Source: Microbacterium sp. EST19A
GTDB lineage: Bacteria > Actinomycetota > Actinomycetes > Actinomycetales > Microbacteriaceae
NCBI RefSeq assembly: GCF_019969685.1
Contig: NZ_JAHXYZ010000002.1
Span: 620,001-684,000, forward strand
Direction of reading: 5' to 3'
DNA: 64,000 nucleotides
Below the pieces are notes generated by a model. It searched no databases. It saw only the letters and a program-made list of their open reading frames with translations, and was not told the DNA's origin. Positions 1-8,708 of this stretch are shown one piece after another (position 1 is the first letter of the stretch; each line of letters opens with the position of its first letter). The position numbers and the translations under genes were made by a program.

Positions 1-438
1 CTGGGCCGCGTTCCGGTCGCCACGTCCGCCGAGGTCGACACGTCGATGCAGACCGACGCCTACAACCCGAACGAGCTGTGGAGCGATGGCGCTTCCGACA
101 CCGACGCGGATGACGCGGATGACGCTCACGCCGAGACGTCCGCGCCGCCGTGGGCTGCAGAGGGGCGTGACACGTCCGACGCGCAGAGCACCGAAGCGGC
201 GCACCGGGCGGAGATGCTGAACGTCGAGACCGAGGATCTCTCGGGCGTGGCCGGGCTCTTCGCGGGTACCAACGGTGCGGCCGGCGTCCGCGAGGATTCG
301 CATCCGCTGACCCCGCGTCCCGTTCAGGCGAAGCCGGCGGATGACGACGCGTCCGACGAGGCCGCCGACGATTCCGAAGAGGCTCAGCGTGCCGCGCGTG
401 CCGCGCTCCAGCGTTGGAAGAGCTCCTCCTCCGAGTAG
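1..438 (+). CDS. C-terminal part of an acidic protein, function unknown (5' end outside window)
   Basis: The frame is open from base 1 and ends at a stop at 436-438, so the start lies upstream and 145 residues are visible. The segment is rich in Asp, Glu, Ala and Ser, with runs such as DADDADDAHAE and no hydrophobic core. It looks like a disordered tail, not a folded domain. Codon use resembles the neighbours. It converges with adnB and overlaps its end by 55 bp, antisense. In related genomes a phosphotransferase-like gene can sit here, but nothing visible confirms that, so no function is assigned. Confidence 0.7.
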   Translation: MGRVPVATSAEVDTSMQTDAYNPNELWSDGASDTDADDADDAHAETSAPPWAAEGRDTSDAQSTEAAHRAEMLNVETEDLSGVAGLFAGTNGAAGVREDSHPLTPRPVQAKPADDDASDEAADDSEEAQRAARAALQRWKSSSSE

Positions 439-3400
439 ACGCGGTCCCCGCGGATGACGAGGTCGTCCGCCACGTAGTACAGCGCCACGTCGATGTCTTC
501 CAACGGCACCTCGAAGCGCCGGTGGTACGCGAGGCGGTACAGCGCGAGCTGCAGCATCCGCTCCTCGCGCTCCGCAGCAGTGCGCGGCGCCTTGCCCGTC
601 TTCCAGTCGACGATCTCGATGCGCCCGCCGCGGTCGTCGCGCCGGTAGACGGCATCGAGCTTGCAGATGACGATGTGCGACTGCTCCGGATCGCCGGGTC
701 CCGCGATGCCGGAGCCGAGCGCGAAGTCGATCTCGATCTCGACGGCGATCGGCTGCAGCAGTCCCCACTCGCTCCGCTCGAACGTCTGCTGCAGGGCTGC
801 CAGGTCCGCCGTATCCGCGGCGGTGGTCGCTCCGTCGAGAGCGTCGTCGGAGCCGAACCCGGGATCGGACGGGACCTCGTCCTCGTCGAGCTCCCAGAGC
901 GCTTCGTCGACGCGGCTTCCGACGCCCACGAGCTCGGAACGCTGCTCCACCCAGGCGTGGAACAGCGTGCCCAGGCGAGTCTGCCGATAGGGCCGCTCAG
1001 GCATCGGCCGCACGATGGACGACAACGTGCCGGCGAAGTCCGTGACGTAGTCCTTGAAGCGGGAGGCGGGAACGCGGGTCGGTGCGGCGGCATCCGTGCC
1101 CCGTTGACGGGCGGCCCGCTCCGCGAGCAGACGCGTGAGCTCGAGTGACGGCTGGGCGAGGCCAGAGCGAGCAGCGTCCTCCACAGCGGCCGCCGCCGCG
1201 GTCACGGCGCCTCGACGCGCTCCCAGCGGATCGAGCGGCCAGCGGAGCGTCGATCCCGGACCCTCATACGGATTCTCGTCGGGATCGACCGGGTCGATGG
1301 GATCCAGCCCCTGCACCTCGATGGCCTCGACGAGGTAGGGGCTCGGCGTGCGCGGGGCCTTCTGCCCCGCCCAGTGCGCTCCGCTGAGCAGCAGATCGGT
1401 GCGAGCGCGCGTCACGGCGACGTAGGCGAGGCGCCGCTCCTCCTGCTGCTGATATGCGCGGTAGGCGTCTTTGAACCGTTTGAGGGCTCCGCCCTGCGGG
1501 TTGGCCTTGGTCGCGCCACCCGACAGCGACGCCTGCGCGAGCTTCTGCCGTTTGTCCGGGTCGGGCTCCTCCCCCATCGCCTCGACCGGATCCCACTCGA
1601 AGCGCGGCAGTGCGTCGCGGTCGCCGCGCAGAGCGAACGGCACCACGCCGAAGCCGAACCAGCCGGACGTGTCGGAGACGCGGCTGGGCAGCTCGTCGAC
1701 CACCAGGCGCACGACGGCGACCGCGTCCCACTCCAGACCTTTCGAGCCGTGGATCGTGAGCAGCTGCACGACCCCCGGCTCCGGCGGCTCGGGCCGCGGC
1801 ATCAGCTCGTCGGTGCTCTCCGCCTTGTCGAGCCAGGCGAGCAGGCTGCCGATGGTGCCGCGATCGTCGGCGGCGAGGAAGGCGCGCACCTCGTCGGCGA
1901 AGGCACGGAGCTGCGTCGCGGCGATCCGCGCCGGCCCCCTCGTCTCGTTGGACGCCAACTCGATGTCGAGCCGCAGCTCGAGCTCGATGAGCCGGACCAG
2001 CTCGGGGATCGGCTGAGACGATGCGCGCCGCAGCCGTTCGAGCATCTCGCCGGCCGCGCGGATCCGCGCGCGGCCGTCCCGGGTGATCTCCTCGAGCATG
2101 CGGTAGTCGTCGCGCACCGCGCGCACGACGTCGACGGCGTCGATGATCGACACGGCCTCGTCGGCACCGCGCGACGACCGCAGCCGGGCGCGCACCTCCT
2201 CGGGCAGCGGCGCCATGTCGGTGTCGCGCTCGGAGAGGGCGCGACCGAGGTCGTAGAGCGCACCCATGTCGGCCACGCCGACGCCGAAACGGGGGCCGGT
2301 GAGCAGGCGGATCAGCGCGGACCCGGCCGTCGGATCGTGCACGACCCGCAGCGTGGAGACGACGTCGACCACTTCCGGGGTCGTGAGCAGTCCGCCGAGT
2401 CCGAGGATGCGATGCGGGATGCCTCGGGTGGCGAGCGCTCCGGCGAAGGTCTGCATGTGCCGCTTCGACCGGAACAGGATCGCGCCGGTGTGCGGGTTCT
2501 GCCCGGGTGCACGGCCGCCATCCCGTGCGGCGTGCGCGGCGCGGCGCTGCTCGAACCACTCGGCGACGGCCGCGGCCTCGTCGTCGACGGTGAACGGGAA
2601 CCGCACTGTCACCCCGCCCTGTCCTGCACCGGGGCGAGGCTCGAGCGGCGGCACGTCGAGTCCCGGGCGCTGCAGAGGCTCGAGCACCTTGTTGGCGATG
2701 TCGAGGATGCCGCGGTCGTTGCGCCAGCTCGTCATGAGGCTGTAGGTCTGCGCTGTGCCGGTGCTCGAGAACGTCTTCGAGAACGCATACAGGTTGTCGG
2801 CACTCGCTCCGCGCCACCCGTAGATGGACTGGTGCGGATCGCCGACCGCCATGACCGCGGAATCCCGGAAGAGCTCGGCGAGGAAACGGGTCTGGATGAC
2901 CGAGGTGTCCTGGTACTCGTCGAGCAGCACGACGCGATGCTGCTCGCGAAGATCGGCCCGCACGTCGGGGGCGGACTCCACGATGTCGTACGCGCCGCCC
3001 ACCTGGTCGGCGAAGTCGAGCACGCCGCGCCGTTCCTTCTCTGCCATATAGTCGCGCACGAGGTCGGCCAGTGTCGGCAGGCTCAGCAGGTTCGACGCGG
3101 CCTTCTCCACGTCGGCGTTCGAACGGTACGGAGCGAACGCGAGCGCCTGGTCGCGGGCGATGCGCTCGGCGAGGTCGAGCTCGACGCGATGGTCGAGTGC
3201 ATCGCCGGCCAGTCGCTGCACGGCGTCGATGACGGTGCCGAGGGCGAAGTCGATGTTCTCCAGCTCGGGCAGGTCGCTGCGGAGCACGACCTCGCGCGCC
3301 AGCATCCACGACGCTGCCTGGCTGAGCATCGCGACGTCGGGGTCACGACCGATCCGTGCCGCGTGCTCGCGGACGATGCCGTCGGCGAACGCGTTGTAGG

Positions 3401-3896
3401 TCGAGACACGCGGGCGGATCATCAGATCCTCTGCGGCGCGCGGCGTCGCGGGATCCCAGCCGGTGCCGAACCCCGCGGCGAGCTCATCCAGCACGTGTGC
3501 GCGCACGAGCTCGCGCTGACGTCCGGGCACGGCCTCGTTCACGCGGCGGAGCGCGTCGCCACGCACGATCTCGGCGAGGTGCGGCAGCAGACCCCGACGA
3601 CCGTACTCGTCGATCACGGCCAGCCGCGTGCCGATCCGCTCCGCGAGCTCACCGGCCGCCTTGCGCGTGAAGGTGAGGCCGAGGATCTCGTCGCGCAGCA
3701 CGTGCCCGTTGGCGACGAGCCAGACGACGCGGCCCGACATCGTCTCCGTCTTGCCGCTGCCCGCTCCGGCCACGACCAGCGCCGGCTCCGGCGGCGCCTC
3801 GATCACGCGCTGCTGCGCGGGGGTGGGCGAAGGCTGGCCGAGGGCCGTGGCGATGTCGACCGCAGACAGGCTCCCCTCCGTCGACCACCCGGTCAC
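384..3896 (-). CDS. adnB: AdnB-type helicase-nuclease subunit (UvrD-like motor plus RecB-like nuclease)
   Basis: This is the lead subunit of an actinobacterial double-strand-break resection motor, about 1170 aa. It has an intact superfamily 1 motor: Walker A GAGSGKT near residues 44-50, LLDEYQD near 323, GDPHQSIYGWRG, TIHGSKGLEWD and YVAVTRAR. A C-terminal PD-(D/E)XK nuclease follows, with LFHAWVE, KLDAV, VDWKTGK near 1097 and QLALY, so all catalytic positions are present. I chose the GTG at 3896 because it overlaps the adnA stop as GTGA and has GGTGAG just upstream; an ATG at 3929 would add 11 residues. Pairing with the degenerate-motor AdnA and the DUF3107 neighbour match mycobacterial adnAB. 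The end overlaps the convergent gene at 384-438. Confidence 0.9.
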   Translation of the reverse strand: MTGWSTEGSLSAVDIATALGQPSPTPAQQRVIEAPPEPALVVAGAGSGKTETMSGRVVWLVANGHVLRDEILGLTFTRKAAGELAERIGTRLAVIDEYGRRGLLPHLAEIVRGDALRRVNEAVPGRQRELVRAHVLDELAAGFGTGWDPATPRAAEDLMIRPRVSTYNAFADGIVREHAARIGRDPDVAMLSQAASWMLAREVVLRSDLPELENIDFALGTVIDAVQRLAGDALDHRVELDLAERIARDQALAFAPYRSNADVEKAASNLLSLPTLADLVRDYMAEKERRGVLDFADQVGGAYDIVESAPDVRADLREQHRVVLLDEYQDTSVIQTRFLAELFRDSAVMAVGDPHQSIYGWRGASADNLYAFSKTFSSTGTAQTYSLMTSWRNDRGILDIANKVLEPLQRPGLDVPPLEPRPGAGQGGVTVRFPFTVDDEAAAVAEWFEQRRAAHAARDGGRAPGQNPHTGAILFRSKRHMQTFAGALATRGIPHRILGLGGLLTTPEVVDVVSTLRVVHDPTAGSALIRLLTGPRFGVGVADMGALYDLGRALSERDTDMAPLPEEVRARLRSSRGADEAVSIIDAVDVVRAVRDDYRMLEEITRDGRARIRAAGEMLERLRRASSQPIPELVRLIELELRLDIELASNETRGPARIAATQLRAFADEVRAFLAADDRGTIGSLLAWLDKAESTDELMPRPEPPEPGVVQLLTIHGSKGLEWDAVAVVRLVVDELPSRVSDTSGWFGFGVVPFALRGDRDALPRFEWDPVEAMGEEPDPDKRQKLAQASLSGGATKANPQGGALKRFKDAYRAYQQQEERRLAYVAVTRARTDLLLSGAHWAGQKAPRTPSPYLVEAIEVQGLDPIDPVDPDENPYEGPGSTLRWPLDPLGARRGAVTAAAAAVEDAARSGLAQPSLELTRLLAERAARQRGTDAAAPTRVPASRFKDYVTDFAGTLSSIVRPMPERPYRQTRLGTLFHAWVEQRSELVGVGSRVDEALWELDEDEVPSDPGFGSDDALDGATTAADTADLAALQQTFERSEWGLLQPIAVEIEIDFALGSGIAGPGDPEQSHIVICKLDAVYRRDDRGGRIEIVDWKTGKAPRTAAEREERMLQLALYRLAYHRRFEVPLEDIDVALYYVADDLVIRGDRVYSEEELFQRWSAARAAR

Positions 3897-6800
3897 GAAC
3901 TCACCGCCGGCACCGTGTGGATGCGGCACGGGTGCACCCGGCGCTGCGTGTCGGCGCAGTGCGACTCCACCTGCGCCGTGAAGCTCGAGGCCGACATACC
4001 GCGCGCCGCGCCCGCCACTCGACGCAGGAAGGCCGAACGCGACTCGTCACCGAGCGTGTGCTGGTGGGCGATGCGGTAGTCGCTCTTGGCGAGGGTCTTC
4101 GAGACGATGACGAGGCGCGCGCCGGCGAGAGATCCGGGCGGCGCCCCTTCGATCAGCCCCTGCTGCACGGCGACCTGGTACGCGGCGAGCTGGGCATGCT
4201 CGAGCACACCGGAATCGGACTCGGGATCGGTCTTCCCGGTCTTCAGATCGACCACCACGGTGGGCGCGCCGTCATCGCCCGCCATGGGCTCCCAGCCGCG
4301 GCCGCGCGCGTGCGAGTGCTCACCGAAGCCGGGTGGATAGCTCTCCACCCTGTCGATGTATCCGTGGATGATCGCCTGGTTCGCGCGGTCCTCGCCGACC
4401 GGGTGCACGGCGGGGGTCTCGTCGCCGTCGGGGAGATCGACGGCGAAGCGGAACTCGACCTCGCTGCCGATGACCTCCCCCCGATCGCCGCGCACATCGC
4501 CGAGGTAGGAGTGCAGCCGATCGACGTACAGGTCTGCGCGCCGCCGCTCCTTGCGACCGATCCACTCCGTCTCGAAGTCGAGCTCGGGCCAGTGCTCGGC
4601 GACGATCGCGCGCATCTGCTCGAGGTCGCCGTCGGGAACCCGCTCCATCGCCTCGTGCACGATCGTGCCGATGCCTGCGCTCGGTGGCATCACGGTATCG
4701 CCGCCGAGCGCCGAGACGACCCAGTTCAGGCCGCACTCCTCGTAGGACTCCATCTTCGAGGGCGACACCCGCGCGCCGGCGACCTCGAGGTCGCGCAGGG
4801 GCGCATCCGTGGAGGGAGGTGTCACGCCGTACCATTCGGCAGGATCAGCGCCCGGCACACCCTCGCCGGCCAGAACGACGAGCTGCCCTGCCGCCTCGCG
4901 CCGCAGCGGCTCCGAGGGCACGGAGGTCAATGTGCGGCGGTGGCGGGCGACCATGCCGCGCAGCGTGAGCGGATGCTCGGCGGAGACATGACGCTCGGGC
5001 GGCTCCGGTGCGGGCAGGAAGCCGAAGAACGCGCTCGGCGTCATGTCGTCGTCGTCGACGGCCGTGATGAGGAGCCGGTCGCGCGCGCGGGAGATCGCCC
5101 GCACGAACAGCCGGAGCTCGTCGTGCAGGGCCGCGCGGCGTCGGTCGACGACCCCGGGCGCCTCGATCGCCACCCCGGTGCGAGCTGCCTCCACCTCGTC
5201 GGCGAGACGCCAGGTCTGCAGCAGCCCTCCGCGCAGACGCACGTTCGGCCAGACGCCGTCCTGCACGCCCGCGACGACCACCGCGTCGAACTCGGTGCCG
5301 AGGGCGGTCGCCGGTGTCAGCAGCGTGACCTTGCCGGGTCGATCCGGCGTCGAGAGGGAGTCCTCCGGCACCTCGCTGTCGAGGATGTCCCGGACGAAGG
5401 TCTCGGGGCTCTCGTTCGGCGTCCGCTCCACGAAACGCTTCGCGGCGTCGAACAGCGAGACCAGCGCATCGAGCGACCTCGCGGTCTCGGCTCCGGTCGG
5501 CAGCAGCGAGATCTCACGCCAGGCGACATGGAGGCGGCGACCGTCGACAGCGCGGGCCTGATCCCACACCCGCCACAGCAGGTCGTGGATCGTCTCCCCC
5601 TCGGCCGCCGCGCGGGAGAGCGCCTCGATCGTCTCGGCGAACCGTGCCGCCGTGCGCGATTCGGCCGCGTCGATCAAGGTCAGGTGAGCGGGGTTCGCCA
5701 TCGCCATCCGCAGCAGCTCTCGTGCGGGTGTCGAGCCGCCCTGCTCGAGCTCGATGTGCCGCAGACGCGCGCGCAGGCGCCGCAGCCCGATGGCATCCAT
5801 CCCGCCGAAGGGCGTGCGCAGCGCCTCCTCCAGCGCGGCCGGGGTGCGCTCGTCCACCGGGGTCAGCGCGAGCCGCACGATCTCGACGATGTCGCGCACG
5901 ATCCCCTCACTGCCGAGCGGCCGCTGCACGCCCGCGGCCCGCGTGGGGATCTCGCGTGCCGCCAGTTCGGTCTCCAGCGTCGTCACCTGCCGCGTGTCGT
6001 GGGCGATGACCGCCATCCGGTCCCACCGGAGGCCTTCGCTGAGGTGCCAGTCGCGCATGACTCCGGCGATGCGATCGAGCTCCTCATAGGGCGACGGGGC
6101 GATGAACGTCGTGACGGCAGCGTCGGCCTCCTCGGCCGGCGAAGCGGGAGCGCGGCGGTGCTCGACCCGCCCGGAGACGCCGATCGCCTGGGTGACCGTG
6201 CGGGTCAGGGCGGTGAGAGACGGCTTCTGGCGGTGCGACCCGTCGAGCACGTGCACGTCTCCGAGCACACCCGCGAGCTGCGCGAAGAGCTCGGGGCTGG
6301 CCCCGCGGAACGCACCGGAGGAGATGTCCGGGTCGCCGAACGCGAGCACCGCGATCCCCCGTGTGCGCAATGCCCGCACCACGGCGATGCCGCCGCGCGT
6401 CAGCTCCTGCGCGTCGTCGATGAGCACCACGCGAAGGGGTGCGAGCGGACCGAGCGCCGCAGGTTCCGCCTCCTGCAGGATCGCGCTCGCCTCGCTCAGC
6501 AGGTCGGCGGCGTCGCGGTGTGCCGAGCGCAGCGCGTCGAGGACCGCACGGTACTCGACGAGGAACTCGGCCGCCGCGGCCCAGACGTCGTTGCCCGACC
6601 GGCGGAGCTCATCGGGATGGACCCCGATCTCGGTGCACTCGGCGAGGAACGCCCGCAGCTCGGAGCGGAACCCCTTCGAGGCGCGCACCGACGCGCTGAG
6701 CGCCTCGGGCCACGGGATGCGATCGTCTTCGGCGTCTCCCGCGAGCAGCTCGGCGATGATGCGGTCCTGGTCGGCGCCGGTGAGCAGCGCCGGCGGCTCC

Positions 6801-7102
6801 GACCCCGCGCGCACCATCGCCCCGCGCACCAGCTGGAAGGCGAAGGAGCCGAGCGAGCGCGCGAGCGGCCCGGGGGTCGCCTGTCCGATGCGCACGCCGA
6901 TCCGGTCGCGCAGCGCGGTCGCGGCCTGGCGGCTCGGGGTGAGGACGAGCACCTCTTCGGGCCGCATCCCCTCGGTGTCGAGCAGATGCACGACCCGGTC
7001 GACGAGGGTGCGCGTCTTGCCCGTGCCCGGCGCGCCGATGATGACCCCGGAGGCACTCGTCGCGGCGGCGACGACGGCTCGCTGCGCAGCATCCGGTGTC
7101 AT
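3893..7102 (-). CDS. adnA: AdnA-type helicase-nuclease subunit with degenerate motor
   Basis: About 1069 aa, the partner of AdnB in DNA end resection. Walker A GAPGTGKT is at residues 23-30, but the other motor motifs are eroded: DDAQE replaces DEYQD, GDPDISSGAFRG replaces the QSIY motif, and TPATALGTEFD replaces the TxHxxKG motif. The C-terminal nuclease is intact (TIVHEAME, GYIDRVE, VVDLKTGK near residue 952, QLAAY). This asymmetry is what is known for AdnA against AdnB in mycobacteria. The ATG at 7102 is chosen because TACCGT lies seven bases upstream, fitting a leaderless start; in-frame ATGs at 7132 and 7243 are alternatives. It is translationally coupled to adnB by GTGA. Confidence 0.88.
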   Translation of the reverse strand: MTPDAAQRAVVAAATSASGVIIGAPGTGKTRTLVDRVVHLLDTEGMRPEEVLVLTPSRQAATALRDRIGVRIGQATPGPLARSLGSFAFQLVRGAMVRAGSEPPALLTGADQDRIIAELLAGDAEDDRIPWPEALSASVRASKGFRSELRAFLAECTEIGVHPDELRRSGNDVWAAAAEFLVEYRAVLDALRSAHRDAADLLSEASAILQEAEPAALGPLAPLRVVLIDDAQELTRGGIAVVRALRTRGIAVLAFGDPDISSGAFRGASPELFAQLAGVLGDVHVLDGSHRQKPSLTALTRTVTQAIGVSGRVEHRRAPASPAEEADAAVTTFIAPSPYEELDRIAGVMRDWHLSEGLRWDRMAVIAHDTRQVTTLETELAAREIPTRAAGVQRPLGSEGIVRDIVEIVRLALTPVDERTPAALEEALRTPFGGMDAIGLRRLRARLRHIELEQGGSTPARELLRMAMANPAHLTLIDAAESRTAARFAETIEALSRAAAEGETIHDLLWRVWDQARAVDGRRLHVAWREISLLPTGAETARSLDALVSLFDAAKRFVERTPNESPETFVRDILDSEVPEDSLSTPDRPGKVTLLTPATALGTEFDAVVVAGVQDGVWPNVRLRGGLLQTWRLADEVEAARTGVAIEAPGVVDRRRAALHDELRLFVRAISRARDRLLITAVDDDDMTPSAFFGFLPAPEPPERHVSAEHPLTLRGMVARHRRTLTSVPSEPLRREAAGQLVVLAGEGVPGADPAEWYGVTPPSTDAPLRDLEVAGARVSPSKMESYEECGLNWVVSALGGDTVMPPSAGIGTIVHEAMERVPDGDLEQMRAIVAEHWPELDFETEWIGRKERRRADLYVDRLHSYLGDVRGDRGEVIGSEVEFRFAVDLPDGDETPAVHPVGEDRANQAIIHGYIDRVESYPPGFGEHSHARGRGWEPMAGDDGAPTVVVDLKTGKTDPESDSGVLEHAQLAAYQVAVQQGLIEGAPPGSLAGARLVIVSKTLAKSDYRIAHQHTLGDESRSAFLRRVAGAARGMSASSFTAQVESHCADTQRRVHPCRIHTVPAVSS

Positions 7103-7109
7103 GCCCTCC

Positions 7110-7115
7110 ACGGTA
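7110..7115 (-). promoter_or_regulatory. Putative -10 box of adnAB (leaderless arrangement)
   Basis: TACCGT on the minus strand is followed by seven bases and the adnA ATG at 7102. Transcription would begin at or next to the A of the start codon. No convincing -35 is visible. Confidence 0.45.
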
Positions 7116-7214
7116 TCGGGGCGCGCGGACATCGTCGTCGCGCCCGGCCCCGCATGCGATGTGCGCTCACGGCGAAACCGGCTCCGGCGGCCGATCCGGG
7201 CCGGTGCGTGCGGG

Positions 7215-7247
7215 GTAGAGTTGGCACGTCCGACGAACTTCAAGGAG
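7215..7247 (+). promoter_or_regulatory. Putative -10 box and Shine-Dalgarno of the DUF3107 gene
   Basis: TAGAGT at 7215-7220 fits an actinobacterial -10. AAGGAG at 7242-7247 is a good ribosome-binding site four bases before the GTG at 7252. This decides the GTG start. The -35 is unclear. Confidence 0.5.
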
Positions 7248-7251
7248 CACT

Positions 7252-7476
7252 GTGGAAATCCGCATCGGCATCATCAACACCGGCCGCGAGCTGAGCTTCG
7301 ACACCGGCGCGAGCGCGGACGAGGTCCGCACGCAGGTCTCCGCCGCACTCGAGCAGAGCACGACGCACCTGAACTTCTCCGACGTCAAGGGCAACTCGTA
7401 CCTCGTCCCGACGGCGAACCTCGCCTACATCGAGCTGGGCACCGAGGAATCGCGCCGCGTCGGCTTCGTCGCCTGA
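7252..7476 (+). CDS. DUF3107 family small conserved protein
   Basis: A 74-residue protein beginning MEIRIGII and ending RRVGFVA, the length and pattern of the actinobacterial DUF3107 family (Mycobacterium tuberculosis TB9.4/Rv3208A). The function of the family is unknown. In mycobacteria it sits between the adnAB genes and the ferritin-like/RhlE pair, as it does here. The GTG start is fixed by AAGGAG four bases upstream. It is divergent from adnA with a 149-bp intergenic region. No signal peptide or membrane segment is visible; it should be cytosolic. Confidence 0.9.
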   Translation: MEIRIGIINTGRELSFDTGASADEVRTQVSAALEQSTTHLNFSDVKGNSYLVPTANLAYIELGTEESRRVGFVA

Positions 7477-7483
7477 CCAGGAC

Positions 7484-7771
7484 ATGTACATCCTCCTCGC
7501 CCTCATCGGCGCGTGTGCGCTCGGCATCGGCGCCCACTACCTGATCGGCGGCCGCGAACTGCGCGGAGTCGCCGTGACTCCGGGCATCGCGACCGCCGTG
7601 TCGGCGATCGTCTACACCGCCCTGCAGTGGGCGGGAGTCGGCGAGGACAGCATCTGGCTCTGGCTCGCGAGCGTGCTCGGCGCGGTCGCCGCGGCGGTCC
7701 TCGCCACGGTGGCGATCGTCGCCGTGCGTCGCCGATCGGATGCCGAGGCCAAGGCCGCGCTCGGGATCTGA
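7484..7771 (+). CDS. Small three-helix membrane protein, unknown
   Basis: 95 residues with three predicted hydrophobic segments, roughly residues 2-22, 31-48 and 57-82. It ends in a charged tail beginning RRRSDAEAK. The start ATG is seven bases after the DUF3107 stop, with only a weak AGGA upstream, so co-transcription is likely. I do not recognise the family and see no catalytic motif. The hydrophobic pattern and codon use support a real gene. Confidence 0.7.
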   Translation: MYILLALIGACALGIGAHYLIGGRELRGVAVTPGIATAVSAIVYTALQWAGVGEDSIWLWLASVLGAVAAAVLATVAIVAVRRRSDAEAKAALGI

Positions 7772-7789
7772 TCCGACGACCGGGGTGAC

Positions 7790-8305
7790 GTGAGCGAGCG
7801 GAGCACGCTGCGAGGGATCCGGATCTGCATCGCGATCATGATCCTCGGGCTGTTCGTCAGCGGAGTCACCGCGTTCCCCCTGCGGGTCGAGCTGGGAATC
7901 GGCTCCGACATCCTCCACTCGAGCCCCGCCGTGGACTGGTTCCCCGACGCGGTGGCGTGGGTCGATCGCGTGGCATCCGCGCTGGTCGACGTCGACGGAC
8001 GTTACCCGTTCATCTCGTACGGCACGGACTGGCTCGCCTACGCGCACCTCGTCCTCGCGGTGGTCTTCATCGGCCCGTTCATCGACCCGGTGCGCAACAT
8101 CTGGGTCATCCAGTTCGGCGTGATCGCCTGCGCCGGGATCATCCCGCTCGCCCTGATCGCCGGCGGCATCCGCGGGATCCCCCTGGGCTGGCAGCTGATC
8201 GACATGTCGTTCGGCGTGCTCGGCGCGATCCCGCTCCTGATCGCCTGGCGACTCACCACCAGGCTCGAGCGGATGCGCGCGATCGACGGACTCCATGCGC
8301 CCTGA
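7790..8305 (+). CDS. Four-helix integral membrane protein, unknown
   Basis: 171 residues starting at a GTG preceded by GGGGTGAC. Hydrophobic segments lie near residues 10-30, 84-100, 107-127 and 136-152. A hydrophilic extracytoplasmic-looking stretch containing DWFPDAVAW separates the first two. The architecture is that of a small polytopic membrane protein and I do not recognise a named family. It starts 18 bases after the preceding membrane gene and overlaps the following Nudix gene by 11 bp, so the four genes from 7252 probably form one operon. Confidence 0.7.
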   Translation: MSERSTLRGIRICIAIMILGLFVSGVTAFPLRVELGIGSDILHSSPAVDWFPDAVAWVDRVASALVDVDGRYPFISYGTDWLAYAHLVLAVVFIGPFIDPVRNIWVIQFGVIACAGIIPLALIAGGIRGIPLGWQLIDMSFGVLGAIPLLIAWRLTTRLERMRAIDGLHAP

Positions 8306-8708
8306 GGAACGCGCCGTCTGCGTGTGCTTCGACGGCTCCCGCGTGCTGCTGATGAGGCGGCTGAAGGGCGGCCGACGGTACACGGTGCTTCCCGGTGGCG
8401 GGATCGAGGCCGGAGAGACCCCCGCCCAGGCGGCAGTGCGCGAACTGGCCGAGGAGACGGGGCTCGTCGGGACGGTGACCGGCGACATCGCCACTGTCGA
8501 TCACGACGACCGGCGGGCGCACTACCTACTCCTGACGGCGTTGCCCGGAGAGCCGACTCTCGGAGGGCCGGAAGCCCTCGCGGAGAGCGAGGACAACAAG
8601 TATCGGCCCGGGTGGGTCCCGATGGCCGAGCTCGCAGACGAGCCGCTCGTACCCGAGGAGGCGCGAGAGATCGTCCTGCAGGCCTTCGCGCGGATGCGCG
8701 TGGCCTAG
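8295..8708 (+). CDS. Nudix hydrolase
   Basis: 137 residues with a complete Nudix box: the pattern G-x5-E-x7-R-E-L-x-E-E-x-G-L is satisfied between about residues 36 and 58 (from GGIEAGE to RELAEETGL). This predicts Mg-dependent cleavage of a nucleoside diphosphate linked to another group. The substrate cannot be read from the sequence. The start lies 11 bp inside the preceding gene. The stop TAG shares its bases with the stop of the convergent ferritin-like gene, as a CTAG palindrome. Confidence 0.88.
   Translation: MRPEERAVCVCFDGSRVLLMRRLKGGRRYTVLPGGGIEAGETPAQAAVRELAEETGLVGTVTGDIATVDHDDRRAHYLLLTALPGEPTLGGPEALAESEDNKYRPGWVPMAELADEPLVPEEAREIVLQAFARMRVA

Noticed and set aside
1374-4079. Long open frame antisense to adnB
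   Set aside because: High GC content creates long stop-free antisense frames. The predicted protein is Arg/Gly/His-rich without recognisable domains, whereas the opposite strand has intact helicase and nuclease motifs.
3917-7294. Open frame of over 1100 codons antisense to adnA
   Set aside because: Same effect: composition is typical of a shadow frame, no domain is visible, and it runs through the DUF3107 promoter and start.
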